A DNA stretch of 43,576 nt from Pseudoalteromonas sp. Z1A8 (GCF_011378855.1 NZ_WTLB01000036.1:1-43576), one strand, 5' to 3'; numbered from the stretch's first letter, positions 28,110-38,174 are shown. Made by a program: numbers and translations. Notes: a model not told the origin generated them from the sequence alone.

Positions 28110-28628
28110 TTATTTCTTACTAACAGCGGCTACAACTTTAGATGAAAGATCAGTTACTTCTTTAGGGTTAAAGTAAATTGTTGTGTCTTTTACTTTAACT
28201 TCGTCGAAGTCACCGTCTTTAGCAATCTCTTCAATCGTTTTGATGATTACACCTTGAACTTTAGCAAGCTCTTGGTTTTGACGTGCTTTAATTTCTTGCT
28301 CTAAAGGACGGCCTTGTTCAGCAAGATTTTTTTGCATGCCCTGAATTTTTTCACGTAATGTATCTTTTTGAGCTTGGCTCATAGTTGTACTTTCGCGTTT
28401 AAATTTTTCAGCTTCAAAACGAATATCGCCTTGTAACTTTTCAAGCTCTTGACGGCGCTCAGCAAACTCAGTTTGTAAAGACTGTTCAATTTTAGCCATT
28501 TGAGGTATTTGCTTGTAGATTTCTTGCATATCAACAATACCTACTTTATGTGCAAGTGCACTCGCAGAAGTACCCATCAATAACGTTGCTAGAACAGCTA
28601 CTGCCGTTGATTTAAATAATTTAGTCAT
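28110..28628 (-). CDS. skp: Periplasmic chaperone Skp/OmpH
   Basis: Skp forms a trimeric jellyfish-shaped periplasmic chaperone that carries unfolded outer-membrane proteins to the BAM complex. The 172-residue product has a clear signal peptide with probable cleavage after SASALA, then GIVDMQEIYKQIP and a long charged coiled-coil (about residues 45-125). It sits between bamA (11 bp upstream) and lpxD, as in E. coli. Confidence 0.96.
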   Translation of the reverse strand: MTKLFKSTAVAVLATLLMGTSASALAHKVGIVDMQEIYKQIPQMAKIEQSLQTEFAERRQELEKLQGDIRFEAEKFKRESTTMSQAQKDTLREKIQGMQKNLAEQGRPLEQEIKARQNQELAKVQGVIIKTIEEIAKDGDFDEVKVKDTTIYFNPKEVTDLSSKVVAAVSKK

Positions 28629-28639
28629 AAAAAACTCCT

Positions 28640-31111
28640 TTAAAAAGTGTTACTAATGTTAAAGCTGATGGTTTTCGTATCGTCATCTTCTTCTTTTTGC
28701 AATGGATACGCAAAACTGATCAGCATTGGACCCATTGGAGAGATCCACTGTAATGAGAGACCGGTTGACACCCTAAAGCGCATAGGGTCTGAATAGTCAT
28801 CTAATTTAGCACGCTCATCAGGTGCTAAGTTTTGGAAACGGTCTACATTAAACTCTGTATCCCATACGTTTGCTGCATCAACAAAGAAGCTCGTACGTAC
28901 AGAACTGGTATTTTCTTCGTCTAAGAATGGCGTAGGAACAATTAGCTCCATACCCGCTACTGCTTTAGCATTACCACCAATACGACCTTGTGGTATTAGA
29001 ATATCAAAGTCTGATGCACCACCAATGCTACCGGTTGTAGTACCGTCTGCACCAGGCGTACCCGGAATAGACTGCGGTATACGCGATACAGCACGTGGTA
29101 AAATTGTATTACGGTCAAAGCCACGTAGTTCCATTTCTGTTATACGGAAGTACTCTTGGAACGGAAGTGTTTGCTCATACCCGTTTGTAGAACCATAACC
29201 ATTACCATAACCAAGCGCCGCACGCGTTGAGAACACCCAGCGGTGATCGTTTGATATAGGCCAGTAAAAACGCGAATCGTAATTAAGTTTAAAATACTGA
29301 AGATCAGAGTTAGGCGTTGTTGCTGTTAAGTTTAGCGTTTGACGCGAACCCGCTGTAGGGAATAAACCACGGTTAACGGTAATACGCGACCAACCAACAC
29401 TCAGCTCATACTTAGTAAAGTCAAAGCCAGCATCTGGGTTATCTGGATCTAAGAATGTTTCACGAAGTACACGCGTTTGCTCGTACTCAGCAATATCCGA
29501 AAGTTCTTCTTTAATCCAACGTGCGCCAAAGTTAACACGATTTACTGCATCAATTGGGAAGCCAATATTTGTGCCTAAACCATAACTTTTCGATTTATAT
29601 TCAACAAGGCTAAATTTACTTGCATCGTAGTTTCTGTAAAAGATACTACTGCCCTGTGATACACCATCTGGCGTAAAATATGGGTCTGTGTACGATAAGC
29701 TTAAGCTTTCAGAACCTGTAGACGTATTAAGGTTTAAACCAATTTGGTTACCGGTGCCTAAAAAGTTAGATTCTGTTACACCAATATTAAACTGCAGACC
29801 TAAGTAAGAGCCATAAGCAAGGCCAGCATTAAAGCTACCCGCTGATTGCTCTTTTACAGTAAAGTCTACATCTACTTGGTCATCCACACCTGGAACAGGC
29901 ACTACGTTAAAATCAACTTTTTCCATGTAAGGTAAGCGTTGAATTTGTAGTTTTGAACGCTCAAGGTTTTGATTAGATAACCATGCGCCTTCAAGTTGTG
30001 TCATTTCGCGGCGTAATACTTCATCAGCGGTGTTTTGGTTACCACCTACAATAATACGACGAACGTATACACGCTTACCTGGATTAACCGATAGTGTTAG
30101 TTGTACTTCTTGCTTTTCGTCGTCAATTTCTGGAATTGTACGCACTTCAGCATTCGCGTAACCAAAACGTGCTAGGTAGCTTTTAATAAATTCTTCAGAT
30201 GACGTAACTACAGAGCCGTTATAAAGCTCACCTGCTCTAAGTGGGATAACACTTTTAATTAAGTCTTCACGGCCAAGCAAGTCACCAATAAAGTCAAAAC
30301 CTTTAACTTTATATTTTACGCCTTCAGTTAAGTTAGCTGTAACGTAAACTGATTCACGTTCAGGGCTTACTGATACTTGTGTTGAATCGATATTAAAACG
30401 TAGGTAACCACGGTCTAAATAATAACTGCGAATTTTTTCTAAATCGCCTTCAATGGTTTGCTTTTGATAGCGATCGCTACCCATAAACTGCCACCAAGGT
30501 AAATCTTGCTGAGATTCAGCAAGCTTTAAAAGTTCTTCATTAGAAAAAAGTTCATTACCCACTAAGTTAATTTGGCGGATAGAAGCAGCATCACCTTCGT
30601 CAAACTCTAATTTAAGTTTAACGCGGTTACGTGGCAGCTTAGTAATACTGATATCTACTTTAGCGTTGTACTTACCAATACTGTGAAAAAACTCAACTAA
30701 ACCTTTTTCGATATTATCGATTACGGTTTTATCAAGTGGTTCACCTTGGCGAATATCTTGCTGATCAAGAGACTCATTAAGCTGCTCGTCTTTAATGTCT
30801 TTATTGCCGTCAAACTCAATAAAGCTGATGGTAGGACGTTCCGTTACTTTAAAAATAACGTTGTTGCCATCACGAAGTGCTTTTATGTTGTCAAAGTGCC
30901 CAGAACGATAAAGTGACTTTATTGTTTTTGAAATCGTATAGTCATCAACATTATCGCCTACGTTAATAGGAATATGTGTAAGCGCTGCACCAAGTGCTAC
31001 ACGCTGTAAACCTTCAACTTTCAGGTCTTCAACAATAAAGGAGTTTTGGCCTAGGGCTGCAAAACTTGCACCCAATAAACTTGTTATTGCCAAATGTTTT
31101 TTTATAGCCAT
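28640..31111 (-). CDS. bamA: Outer membrane protein assembly factor BamA
   Basis: BamA is the Omp85-family core of the beta-barrel assembly machine. I place the start at ATG 31111 (823 residues), where a typical signal peptide begins (MAIKKHLAITSLLGASFAALG) with AAAGGA upstream. The frame is open to 31153, but that adds a charged, non-signal extension. Five POTRA repeats cover about residues 24-420, from FIVEDLKVEGLQRV. A 16-strand barrel follows, with the conserved ELRGFDRN loop motif. The C-terminal residue is Phe (NISNTF), the barrel assembly signal. Confidence 0.97.
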   Translation of the reverse strand: MAIKKHLAITSLLGASFAALGQNSFIVEDLKVEGLQRVALGAALTHIPINVGDNVDDYTISKTIKSLYRSGHFDNIKALRDGNNVIFKVTERPTISFIEFDGNKDIKDEQLNESLDQQDIRQGEPLDKTVIDNIEKGLVEFFHSIGKYNAKVDISITKLPRNRVKLKLEFDEGDAASIRQINLVGNELFSNEELLKLAESQQDLPWWQFMGSDRYQKQTIEGDLEKIRSYYLDRGYLRFNIDSTQVSVSPERESVYVTANLTEGVKYKVKGFDFIGDLLGREDLIKSVIPLRAGELYNGSVVTSSEEFIKSYLARFGYANAEVRTIPEIDDEKQEVQLTLSVNPGKRVYVRRIIVGGNQNTADEVLRREMTQLEGAWLSNQNLERSKLQIQRLPYMEKVDFNVVPVPGVDDQVDVDFTVKEQSAGSFNAGLAYGSYLGLQFNIGVTESNFLGTGNQIGLNLNTSTGSESLSLSYTDPYFTPDGVSQGSSIFYRNYDASKFSLVEYKSKSYGLGTNIGFPIDAVNRVNFGARWIKEELSDIAEYEQTRVLRETFLDPDNPDAGFDFTKYELSVGWSRITVNRGLFPTAGSRQTLNLTATTPNSDLQYFKLNYDSRFYWPISNDHRWVFSTRAALGYGNGYGSTNGYEQTLPFQEYFRITEMELRGFDRNTILPRAVSRIPQSIPGTPGADGTTTGSIGGASDFDILIPQGRIGGNAKAVAGMELIVPTPFLDEENTSSVRTSFFVDAANVWDTEFNVDRFQNLAPDERAKLDDYSDPMRFRVSTGLSLQWISPMGPMLISFAYPLQKEEDDDTKTISFNISNTF

Positions 31112-31207
31112 TTTATTATCTTTATCCTTTACAACTGTATTACCGCATAACACCCTACTAGTGGTGCTTTACAATCGTGTTCTAATTAGTAATTTGCCAC
31201 GCTGTAA

Positions 31208-32560
31208 CTACAAACGCGATACATCATTGAACAAAGCGAAACATGTTAGAAAAATGAGTAACAAGGCACCCACTTTAAAACCAAACTCTTGTGTCTTTTC
31301 AGAGACTGGCTTTTTGCGAAAAAGTTCAATTATGTAATACATTAAGTGTCCGCCATCAAGCACTGGTAAGGGTAATAAATTAAATACACCCAAGTTAACG
31401 CTTATTAAGGCTAAAAAGCTTAAAAAGGCCACTAACCCATAGCTTACGCTAGTTCCAGCGCCTACAGCAATGCCAACCGGACCACTTAAATTTTTAACCG
31501 AAACCTGGCCTGTAATTAAATTACCAATCATGTCAAAGCTGAGTGTAATTAAGCGCCACGTTTCTTTTGTGCCTCGCACAATACTATCGAGCGGGCCAAA
31601 ATGCCTAGTCTCTACATAACCATCAGGCCATTGCTGTACAACGGGAGCCACACCTAAAAAGCCTTGCTCATTACCGTTATTATCAATGCGTCCTTTCGGA
31701 GTTACTATAATGGTTTGTATAGTATCTTGTCTTTTTACACTAAATTGTAAAGATTTGTTAGCTGATTGCGTAATAAGATTAACTAATTGCTGCCAATTGC
31801 TTATTGTTTCACCGTTTACAGCCAAAATTGTATCATTAACTTGTAAATTAGCGTGTTCTGCGGCGGAATCTTTAGTTACGGCGGCAATTGTTAAAGTGGC
31901 TTGAGGCCTAAATGGCACAATACCTAACGAGCTCAGTGGTGGTACGTCTCGCTGATCAAGTTTCCACCCTTCTAAATTAAGTGTTTTAGTGCGTGGTTGA
32001 AGGTTTTCATCACGTATAATAACTTCAACGCTTTGCTCGCCTAAGTTAGACATAAGTGCAAACGTGGCATCTTGCCATGTCGTTATATCGTCATCGCCAA
32101 TTTTTATAATGTGTTGAGAAGGCATAATGCCTGCCTGCTCTGCACGGCTACCTTCGGTAATGCTTCCTACAACGGGTTTTACCGACTGCACACCCACCAT
32201 ATACATCACAGCAAGTGCAAAAATGGCAAACAAAAAGTTGGCCATTGGACCGGCTGCAACAATAGCAATACGTGCTTGAACAGATTTTGCGTTAAACGAT
32301 AAATGACGTTGGTTTGCCGGCACGTCATCAACGCGCTCATCAAGCATTTTTACATAGCCGCCTAATGGAATAGCGGCAATCACGTATTCGGTATTATATT
32401 TGTCGTGCCATTTTAAAAGTGGTTTACCAAAACCAATTGAAAAACGCAGCACTTTAACGCCCATTTTACGTGCAACCCAAAAATGGCCGTATTCATGTAT
32501 GGCCACTAAAATACCAAGCGCTAAAATAAATGAGCCAAGATTCCAAAAAAAATCAAACAT
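31208..32560 (-). CDS. rseP: Site-2 intramembrane zinc metalloprotease RseP
   Basis: RseP cuts the anti-sigma factor RseA inside the membrane, releasing sigma-E during envelope stress. The 450-residue product has the zinc motif HEYGH (His22, Glu23, His26) in the first helix and two PDZ domains (about 115-205 and 210-300). The second metal motif is in NLLPLPVLDGGHL (Asp ligand). Length equals E. coli RseP (450). Its start lies 1 bp after the dxr stop; bamA follows 96 bp later with no terminator evident. Confidence 0.97.
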   Translation of the reverse strand: MFDFFWNLGSFILALGILVAIHEYGHFWVARKMGVKVLRFSIGFGKPLLKWHDKYNTEYVIAAIPLGGYVKMLDERVDDVPANQRHLSFNAKSVQARIAIVAAGPMANFLFAIFALAVMYMVGVQSVKPVVGSITEGSRAEQAGIMPSQHIIKIGDDDITTWQDATFALMSNLGEQSVEVIIRDENLQPRTKTLNLEGWKLDQRDVPPLSSLGIVPFRPQATLTIAAVTKDSAAEHANLQVNDTILAVNGETISNWQQLVNLITQSANKSLQFSVKRQDTIQTIIVTPKGRIDNNGNEQGFLGVAPVVQQWPDGYVETRHFGPLDSIVRGTKETWRLITLSFDMIGNLITGQVSVKNLSGPVGIAVGAGTSVSYGLVAFLSFLALISVNLGVFNLLPLPVLDGGHLMYYIIELFRKKPVSEKTQEFGFKVGALLLIFLTCFALFNDVSRL

Positions 32561-32561
32561 A

Positions 32562-33767
32562 TTAATGCGCCACTTTTGTTATAAACTCTGAAGCGCTAAT
32601 ACGCGCTAATTTATCGCACTCTAAAATTTCATCTAAACTTTGAACATTGGTGTAAGCCGCGGCTTCAAGCGTTTGTGCATTTATTTTGTATATATCGGTA
32701 AAGCCAATCCTACCTTTTAAAAATGCTTCTACGGCTATTTCATTTGCTGCGTTTACTGTTGTGGTAGCACCTTGCCCGGCACTACACGCATCAATCGCTA
32801 ATTGTAGGTTTGGATAACGAGAAAAATCAGGTTTAGTAAACGAAAAGTCACAAATGTCAGAGAAGTTTAACGGTTTAACACCCGCGTTAATTCGCTCAGG
32901 ATACGCAAGCGCATGGGCAATTGGCGTTCGCATGTCGGGGTTACCCATTTGCGCTAAAATAGAGCCATCGTGGTACTGTACCATTGAGTGAATAATACTT
33001 TGAGGATGAATAACCACATCAATATCGCTTGCATCACAATTAAATAACCACTTAGCTTCAATAAACTCTAAGCCTTTGTTCATCATAGTTGCAGAATCTA
33101 CTGATATTTTTTGCCCCATAGACCAGTTAGGATGCGCTACGGCTTCACTTACGGTTACATCTTTTAACGTATTTATATCACGTGTTAAAAACGGGCCACC
33201 AGAGCCGGTAAGCAAAATTTTACTTACGCCATGTTGTTGCAGTTTTTGATCGCCTTTGGCATTTTGTAACGAAGAAGGTAGGCATTGAAAAATAGCATTA
33301 TGTTCGCTATCAATTGGCAGCAAAGTGGCTTTATGTTGTTTAACTTTATCGATAAACAACTGACCCGACATCACTAAAGATTCTTTATTGGCTAGCAATA
33401 CTTTTTTGCCGGCTTCTACTGCGCTGAGTGTTGGCAATAAACCTGCAGCGCCTACAATTGCAGACATAACAATATCAACATCGGGATGAGCACATAAATC
33501 GCTCATTGCTTGCTCGCCGTGCATAACAAGAGTTTGGCACTGCGTATTAGCTAAATGCGCAGATAACTGCTCTGCGGCCTGCTGGTTAGCCATAATCGCA
33601 TAAAGCGGTTCATGTTCAATACACAACTCCGCCATTTTTTTTGCGTTTTGACCTGCTGCTAAAACAAAAACATCAAATAACTCTTTATTGCGCGATACAA
33701 CATCAAGTGTGCTTAAACCAATTGAGCCTGTTGCGCCTAAAATAACCAGCAATTGCTTTTGACTCAT
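32562..33767 (-). CDS. dxr: 1-deoxy-D-xylulose-5-phosphate reductoisomerase
   Basis: Dxr (IspC) converts DXP to MEP with NADPH, the first committed step of isoprenoid synthesis. The 401-residue product shows the nucleotide-binding LGATGSIGLSTLDV near the start, LLANKESLVMSG, PIDSEHNAIFQCL and LLTGSGGPF, and the metal-binding acidic residues are present. The ATG overlaps the cdsA stop (ATGA). Isoprenoid precursors from this enzyme feed UppS, encoded in the same cluster. Confidence 0.98.
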   Translation of the reverse strand: MSQKQLLVILGATGSIGLSTLDVVSRNKELFDVFVLAAGQNAKKMAELCIEHEPLYAIMANQQAAEQLSAHLANTQCQTLVMHGEQAMSDLCAHPDVDIVMSAIVGAAGLLPTLSAVEAGKKVLLANKESLVMSGQLFIDKVKQHKATLLPIDSEHNAIFQCLPSSLQNAKGDQKLQQHGVSKILLTGSGGPFLTRDINTLKDVTVSEAVAHPNWSMGQKISVDSATMMNKGLEFIEAKWLFNCDASDIDVVIHPQSIIHSMVQYHDGSILAQMGNPDMRTPIAHALAYPERINAGVKPLNFSDICDFSFTKPDFSRYPNLQLAIDACSAGQGATTTVNAANEIAVEAFLKGRIGFTDIYKINAQTLEAAAYTNVQSLDEILECDKLARISASEFITKVAH

Positions 33768-34630
33768 AAACTAAGAGTCCACGCATAGCACATAACAAAC
33801 ATTGGAGCTGCAGCCGTTAAGCTGTCAATTCTATCTAAAATACCGCCGTGCCCAGGTAAACAACGGCCGCTATCTTTTAAGCCGGCTTCGCGTTTAAACA
33901 TACTTTCAAGCAAATCACCCACCGCAGAAAACAACGCAATAAAGGCAGTCATTATCGCGTATATAGGCCAAACACCTAAATCAACATCGGTAAAGTGACA
34001 AAATGCTAATACAAAAATAATAGAAGCGACTACACCGCCCGCTAAACCTTCAATGGTTTTATTAGGACTCACTTTTGGCATAAGTTTATGTTTACCAAAA
34101 CTCTTACCTGAAAAATAAGCTCCCACATCTGCACTCCACACAATGCCAAGCACAACTAAAATAAGTACTGAGCCAAAATGTGTTGATTCAGCATATTGCG
34201 CGCTACGTAGCGTATTTAGGGCAAGCCATAACGGCACAAGCGTGAGTAATCCTGCAATGCCGCGCATAACTAAACCTTCATTCCACGCTTTAGCCATTTC
34301 TGGGTAGCGCCAAATTAAATAGCTAGCAACAATCCACCAAGCAAATGAAAGCGTAAATACGTAATTTGCATCGCCGACTAGCTTGCCATTTTCCCATAAT
34401 GATTCAATAGGCCAATGTAAATTAAGCAAGGCAAGTAAAGCGCCAATAAACACAACAAAGGCAGCACGTTTAAGCTTGTCGCAAAGGCCCATAAATGCAG
34501 ACCATTCCCATGCGCCTAGTAATACAATTGCACCAGCAAAGTAACTAAATAACGTAAGCGGTGTATAAAAAACCAAAGCCAATGCTAATGGAGCTAGCAC
34601 TAGAGAGGTTAAAATTCGTTGTTTTAACAA
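33764..34630 (-). CDS. cdsA: Phosphatidate cytidylyltransferase
   Basis: CdsA makes CDP-diacylglycerol from CTP and phosphatidate in the inner membrane, the branch point of phospholipid synthesis. The 288-residue product has about eight hydrophobic helices and the family signature near the C-terminus (DLLESMFKREAGLKDSGR, then PGHGGILDRIDSL). The start codon is TTG with AAGGG upstream, 19 bp after uppS. The end overlaps dxr by 4 bp. Confidence 0.97.
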   Translation of the reverse strand: MLKQRILTSLVLAPLALALVFYTPLTLFSYFAGAIVLLGAWEWSAFMGLCDKLKRAAFVVFIGALLALLNLHWPIESLWENGKLVGDANYVFTLSFAWWIVASYLIWRYPEMAKAWNEGLVMRGIAGLLTLVPLWLALNTLRSAQYAESTHFGSVLILVVLGIVWSADVGAYFSGKSFGKHKLMPKVSPNKTIEGLAGGVVASIIFVLAFCHFTDVDLGVWPIYAIMTAFIALFSAVGDLLESMFKREAGLKDSGRCLPGHGGILDRIDSLTAAAPMFVMCYAWTLSL

Positions 34631-34649
34631 AATGTGACCCTTATTCTAT

Positions 34650-35411
34650 TTAGGTTTGAGCGAGTAATTGTTTTATTTGTTCGCCCGTACAACCAAAACG
34701 TCGCTCTCTGGCAACGTAACACGCAATGGCCTCAGCAAATGCTGCTTCATTAAAATCAGGCCAAAGTGTCTCGGTAAAGTAAAGTTCTGCATAAGCAACT
34801 TGCCATAGTAAAAAATTACTAATACGAACATCGCCACCAGTGCGAATAAGTAAATCAGGTTCTGCCTGATCTGCCATGCTCATATGCTGTGCTAAGCGCT
34901 CTTCTGTAATATCTTCTGCGTTAAGTGTGCCCTGCGCAACTTGCAAAGCAAGTTGTTTAGCCGCATTAGCCATATCCCAACGACCACCGTAATTAGCTGC
35001 TACATTTAAACACAGCCCGGTGTTATTTTCAGTCAGCTTATGCGCAGCGTCTACCTTGCTACGTAATCCTTCAGAAAATCGTGATAAATCTCCAATAATG
35101 GTCAGTTTTACATTGTTTTTATGAAGCTTTTTAACTTCCTTTGTTAAAACAAATAAGAAAAGCTCCATTAAAGTGTTTACTTCGTCTTCTGGGCGGCGCC
35201 AGTTTTCACTACTAAAAGCAAATAAGGTTAACGATTGTATCCCTAATTTAGTACAAAACTGAACAGATTGACGAACTGCGTCCACGCCTTTTTTATGCCC
35301 ATACACACGAGGTCTATTTCTAGCTTGCGCCCAACGTCCGTTCCCATCCATGATGATAGCTACATGTTTGGGTAAACATTGCTGTGAAATTGTATCAGCA
35401 TCTAGAACCAT
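34650..35411 (-). CDS. uppS: Undecaprenyl diphosphate synthase
   Basis: UppS (IspU) condenses eight isopentenyl units onto farnesyl diphosphate to give the C55 carrier for peptidoglycan and O-antigen. The catalytic Asp is in [33 protein letters not shown] and [15 protein letters not shown] are also intact. I use ATG 35411 (253 residues, the E. coli length). An ATG at 35429 is possible but begins exactly where the T-run of a terminator-like hairpin ends. The still longer frame to 35468 would start with TTG inside that hairpin and is unlikely. An unusual structured spacer separates it from frr. Confidence 0.95.
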   Translation of the reverse strand: MVLDADTISQQCLPKHVAIIMDGNGRWAQARNRPRVYGHKKGVDAVRQSVQFCTKLGIQSLTLFAFSSENWRRPEDEVNTLMELFLFVLTKEVKKLHKNNVKLTIIGDLSRFSEGLRSKVDAAHKLTENNTGLCLNVAANYGGRWDMANAAKQLALQVAQGTLNAEDITEERLAQHMSMADQAEPDLLIRTGGDVRISNFLLWQVAYAELYFTETLWPDFNEAAFAEAIACYVARERRFGCTGEQIKQLLAQT

Positions 35412-35429
35412 AAATATCGAGTATTCCAT

Positions 35430-35465
35430 AAAAAAACGCCGCCTAGTATACCCTAGACGGCGTTT
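35430..35465 (-). terminator. Terminator or attenuator hairpin immediately before uppS
   Basis: AAACGCCG...CTAG (from 35434) pairs with CTAG...CGGCGTTT (to 35465), with one mismatch and a TATACC loop. On the minus strand seven T's (35430-35436) follow, partly within the stem end. It would end frr read-through just before uppS, leaving uppS dependent on its own start or on read-through. Confidence 0.75.
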
Positions 35466-35484
35466 CAAAACTAATAATTTTAAT

Positions 35485-35750
35485 AGGTCCTGTCGACCTT
35501 TCAGGATTGTAATTTGTTCAATCTAGGGGCGATTTAATCGCGGCGCGAGATTTGTAACCTAGTGGACTAAGTAAAAATCGAGTAACAAAGAGTTAATCGC
35601 CCCTAGGCAGAACCCTTTGGGCAGCGCGTGTTTGGATTTTATGCATCGTTATCGCCTAATTATGGGGAATAACCACACAACATAGGCTCTGCCTTACCTA
35701 AAAACCAAACACACTGCTGCAAATTCAACCTCGAGAGATAGACAGGACCT
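35485..35750. repeat. MITE-like structured element between frr and uppS
   Basis: A 266-bp stretch is bounded by perfect 10-bp inverted repeats AGGTCCTGTC (35485-35494) and GACAGGACCT (35741-35750). The similarity extends imperfectly to about 32 bp, up to the AATTTG shared by both arms. Inside, a 12-bp perfect inverted repeat (35523-35534 with 35595-35606) forms one arm. A second pairs 35621-35635 with 35705-35720. A third, 35607-35612 with 35688-35693, would cross the second. There is no ORF. The pattern suits a non-autonomous mobile element or a folded RNA. No clear target-site duplication is seen. It begins 3 bp after the frr stop codon. Confidence 0.6.
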
Positions 35751-35753
35751 TAC

Positions 35754-36311
35754 TTAGATTTCCATCAATTCTGTTTCTTTAGCCGCTAATAGAGTATCCA
35801 TTTCTTTAATAAACTTATCAGTAAGCTTTTGAATTGCATCATCTGATTGACGCGCTTCATCTTCAGAAATGTCTTTCTCTTTTAATAAACTTTTTACATC
35901 GCCATTAGCATCACGACGAATGTTACGAATAGCAACACGGCCGCCTTCTACTTCGCCGCGTACAATTTTAATTAAATCTTTACGGCGCTCTTCAGTAAGA
36001 GGAGGAAGTGGTACACGAATAACAGTACCTGCCGACATAGGGTTTAAACCTAAGTCAGACGCCATAATTGCTTTTTCAACAGCTTGCGCCAAAGACTTAT
36101 CAAATACACCAATAGCCAGTGTACGAGAATCTTCAATTGTTACGTTAGCAACTTGGTTTAAAGGCGTTGGTGCACCGTAGTACGGCACCATAATGCCATC
36201 TAAAATTGCAGGGTGTGCACGGCCAGTACGAATTTTAGATAGTTGACTACCTAGTGCAGTTACACTTTTTTGCATGCGCGCTTGCGCGTCTTTTTGAATA
36301 TCGTTAATCAC
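35754..36311 (-). CDS. frr: Ribosome recycling factor
   Basis: The 185-residue product matches RRF (E. coli 185), which with EF-G splits the post-termination ribosome. It shows the three-helix-bundle pattern with [35 protein letters not shown] and a long C-terminal helix ending KETELMEI. It lies 13 bp after pyrH. The stop codon nearly touches the inverted-repeat element downstream. Confidence 0.98.
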   Translation of the reverse strand: MINDIQKDAQARMQKSVTALGSQLSKIRTGRAHPAILDGIMVPYYGAPTPLNQVANVTIEDSRTLAIGVFDKSLAQAVEKAIMASDLGLNPMSAGTVIRVPLPPLTEERRKDLIKIVRGEVEGGRVAIRNIRRDANGDVKSLLKEKDISEDEARQSDDAIQKLTDKFIKEMDTLLAAKETELMEI

Positions 36312-36324
36312 GGTTTAATCCTAA

Positions 36325-37074
36325 TTATTTGATTATTTCATCTGAGGCTTGTGAAGAAATAAGTGTTCCTTCCGCTTCACCCATAATTACGCGTTTTAGC
36401 GCGCCTGATTTATTCATGTTAAATACGCTCAATGGCATTTTATGATCGCGGGCTAGAGTAAACGCCGCTAAATCCATAACTTTTAATTCTTTGTCAATAA
36501 CTTCATTGTAGCTTAAATGGGTATAAAGCGTCGCATCTGGATTTTTAACAGGGTCATCACTGTATACGCCATCAACTTTAGTCGCTTTAATTACAGTATC
36601 CGCTTCAATTTCGATACCGCGTAAACACGCAGCAGAATCGGTAGTAAAAAACGGATTACCTGTACCGGCTGCAAAAATAACAACGCGACCAGTTTTTAAT
36701 AAGCTAATTGCTTCAGCCCAGTTATAAGCGTCACATACACCATTAAGCGGAATAGCCGACATTAAACGACAGTTTACAAATGCACGGTGTAGCGCATCAC
36801 GCATTGCAAGGCCGTTCATAACCGTTGCAAGCATACCCATGTGATCGCCTACTACGCGGTTCATACCTGCTTCTGCAAGTGATCCACCGCGTAAAAAGTT
36901 ACCTCCACCAATAACTAAACCCACTTCTACGTCGAGTTCTACTAGCTCTTTAATTTCTTGAGCCATACGATCTAAAACTTTAGGGTCGATGCCAAAGCCT
37001 GCGTCTCCCATTAAAGCTTCACCACTTAATTTGAGAAGAACACGTCTAAAAATAGGTTTGCGATTGATAATCAT
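36325..37074 (-). CDS. pyrH: UMP kinase
   Basis: PyrH phosphorylates UMP to UDP for pyrimidine nucleotide supply. The 249-residue product has the amino-acid-kinase fold with [37 protein letters not shown] and the C-terminal [12 protein letters not shown]. In E. coli this hexamer is activated by GTP and inhibited by UTP. A strong hairpin terminator lies between tsf and this gene, so at least some transcription must start in the 157-bp gap or read through. Confidence 0.98.
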   Translation of the reverse strand: MIINRKPIFRRVLLKLSGEALMGDAGFGIDPKVLDRMAQEIKELVELDVEVGLVIGGGNFLRGGSLAEAGMNRVVGDHMGMLATVMNGLAMRDALHRAFVNCRLMSAIPLNGVCDAYNWAEAISLLKTGRVVIFAAGTGNPFFTTDSAACLRGIEIEADTVIKATKVDGVYSDDPVKNPDATLYTHLSYNEVIDKELKVMDLAAFTLARDHKMPLSVFNMNKSGALKRVIMGEAEGTLISSQASDEIIK

Positions 37075-37109
37075 AGTATTGGGGCCAACTTTTATTGAAT
37101 TATGGATAA

Positions 37110-37152
37110 AAAATAACCGCGCTTATGTTAAACATAAAAGCGCGGTTATTTT
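37110..37152 (-). terminator. Terminator between tsf and pyrH
   Basis: A perfect 15-bp stem, AAAATAACCGCGCTT (37110-37124) with its complement (37138-37152), has a T-rich downstream side on the minus strand. It lies about 80 bp past the tsf stop. Confidence 0.85.
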
Positions 37153-37231
37153 AAAGAATTTCTAGCTGCGAAGCAAAACCAAATAGTACTTTAATTGCAT
37201 CTAATTTCCTTTTGCTTCACAAATAGTAATC

Positions 37232-38083
37232 TTACTTAGCTTTAGCAGCAGCGATTTGAGCAGCAACTTCAGCAGCAAAATCTTCTTCTTTCTTCTCGAT
37301 GCCTTCACCAACTTCTACACGTACGAAGCTAGTAACTGTTGCGTTTTTCTCTTTAAGAATATCGCCAACAGTTTTCTTAGGCTCCATGATGAAAGCTTGA
37401 CCAGTAAGAGAAACCTCACCAGTGAATTTTTTCATACGGCCAACAACCATCTTCTCAGCGATTTCAGCAGGCTTGCCTTCATTCATCGCGATTTCGATTT
37501 GTACTTGCTTTTCTTTAGCAACAACGTCAGCAGGTACATCTGAAGGTGTTAGGTATTCAGGGCTAGATGCAGCAACGTGCATTGCAACGTGCTTAAGTGT
37601 TTCTTCATCAGCAACACCCGCAACAACAACACCGATACGATCGCCATGACGGTACTCAACTAGGTTTTCACCAGTTACGTACTGTAAACGACGTACATTG
37701 ATGTTTTCGCCAATTTTAGTAACTAGCTCAACACGGTCTTCTTCAAACTTAGCTTGTAAGTCTTCGATAGAGATAGTGTCAGCAATTGCAGCGTCAGCAA
37801 CTTTATTAGCAAATGCTAAGAAGCTTACGTCTTTTGCAACGAAATCTGTTTGACAGTTAACTTCTACTAGTACTGCAACACCCGCATTTTGCTTGATGAT
37901 GATAGTACCTTCAGCAGCAATGTTACCTGCTTTTTTAGCAGCTTTAGCAGCGCCACTTTTACGCATGTTTTCAATCGCTAACTCGATGTCGCCATCAGTC
38001 TCAGTTAACGCTTTTTTACAATCCATCATGCCAGCGCCTGTGCGCTCGCGTAATTCTTTAACTAGGGCAGTAGTTACAGCCAT
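37232..38083 (-). CDS. tsf: Elongation factor Ts
   Basis: EF-Ts releases GDP from EF-Tu. The 283-residue product starts with the UBA-like domain ([26 protein letters not shown]) and has the TDFVAKD motif of the EF-Tu contact region near residue 80. Two core subdomains follow, including an IAMNEGKP segment. Length equals E. coli EF-Ts (283). It is cotranscribed with rpsB; a 9-bp hairpin without a T-run lies in the 103-bp gap. Confidence 0.99.
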   Translation of the reverse strand: MAVTTALVKELRERTGAGMMDCKKALTETDGDIELAIENMRKSGAAKAAKKAGNIAAEGTIIIKQNAGVAVLVEVNCQTDFVAKDVSFLAFANKVADAAIADTISIEDLQAKFEEDRVELVTKIGENINVRRLQYVTGENLVEYRHGDRIGVVVAGVADEETLKHVAMHVAASSPEYLTPSDVPADVVAKEKQVQIEIAMNEGKPAEIAEKMVVGRMKKFTGEVSLTGQAFIMEPKKTVGDILKEKNATVTSFVRVEVGEGIEKKEEDFAAEVAAQIAAAKAK

Positions 38084-38145
38084 TAGTAAATCCTCAAATC
38101 TGAAATCAGGTTAGATAAGCGGGTTACCCGCTCGACAAGAATAGC

Positions 38146-38174
38146 AAGTCTTCACCTTAAAAAGATGAAGACTT
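38146..38174 (-). other. Hairpin in the rpsB-tsf intergenic region
   Basis: AAGTCTTCA (38146-38154) and TGAAGACTT (38166-38174) form a perfect 9-bp stem just after rpsB. There is no T-run, so it looks like an mRNA stabiliser, processing site or weak attenuator and not a full terminator. Confidence 0.5.

Noticed and set aside
35470..35753. Degenerate transposase gene or known stable RNA (tmRNA, RNase P, 6S) between frr and uppS
   Set aside because: No coding frame is present, and the signature cores of those RNAs are absent. Inverted-repeat structure is all that can be supported.
37153..37190. Possible pyrH promoter (TTGCTT-17-TAAAAT) in the tsf-pyrH gap
   Set aside because: It sits upstream of the strong terminator at 37110-37152, so transcripts would stop at once. 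The -35 match is also poor.
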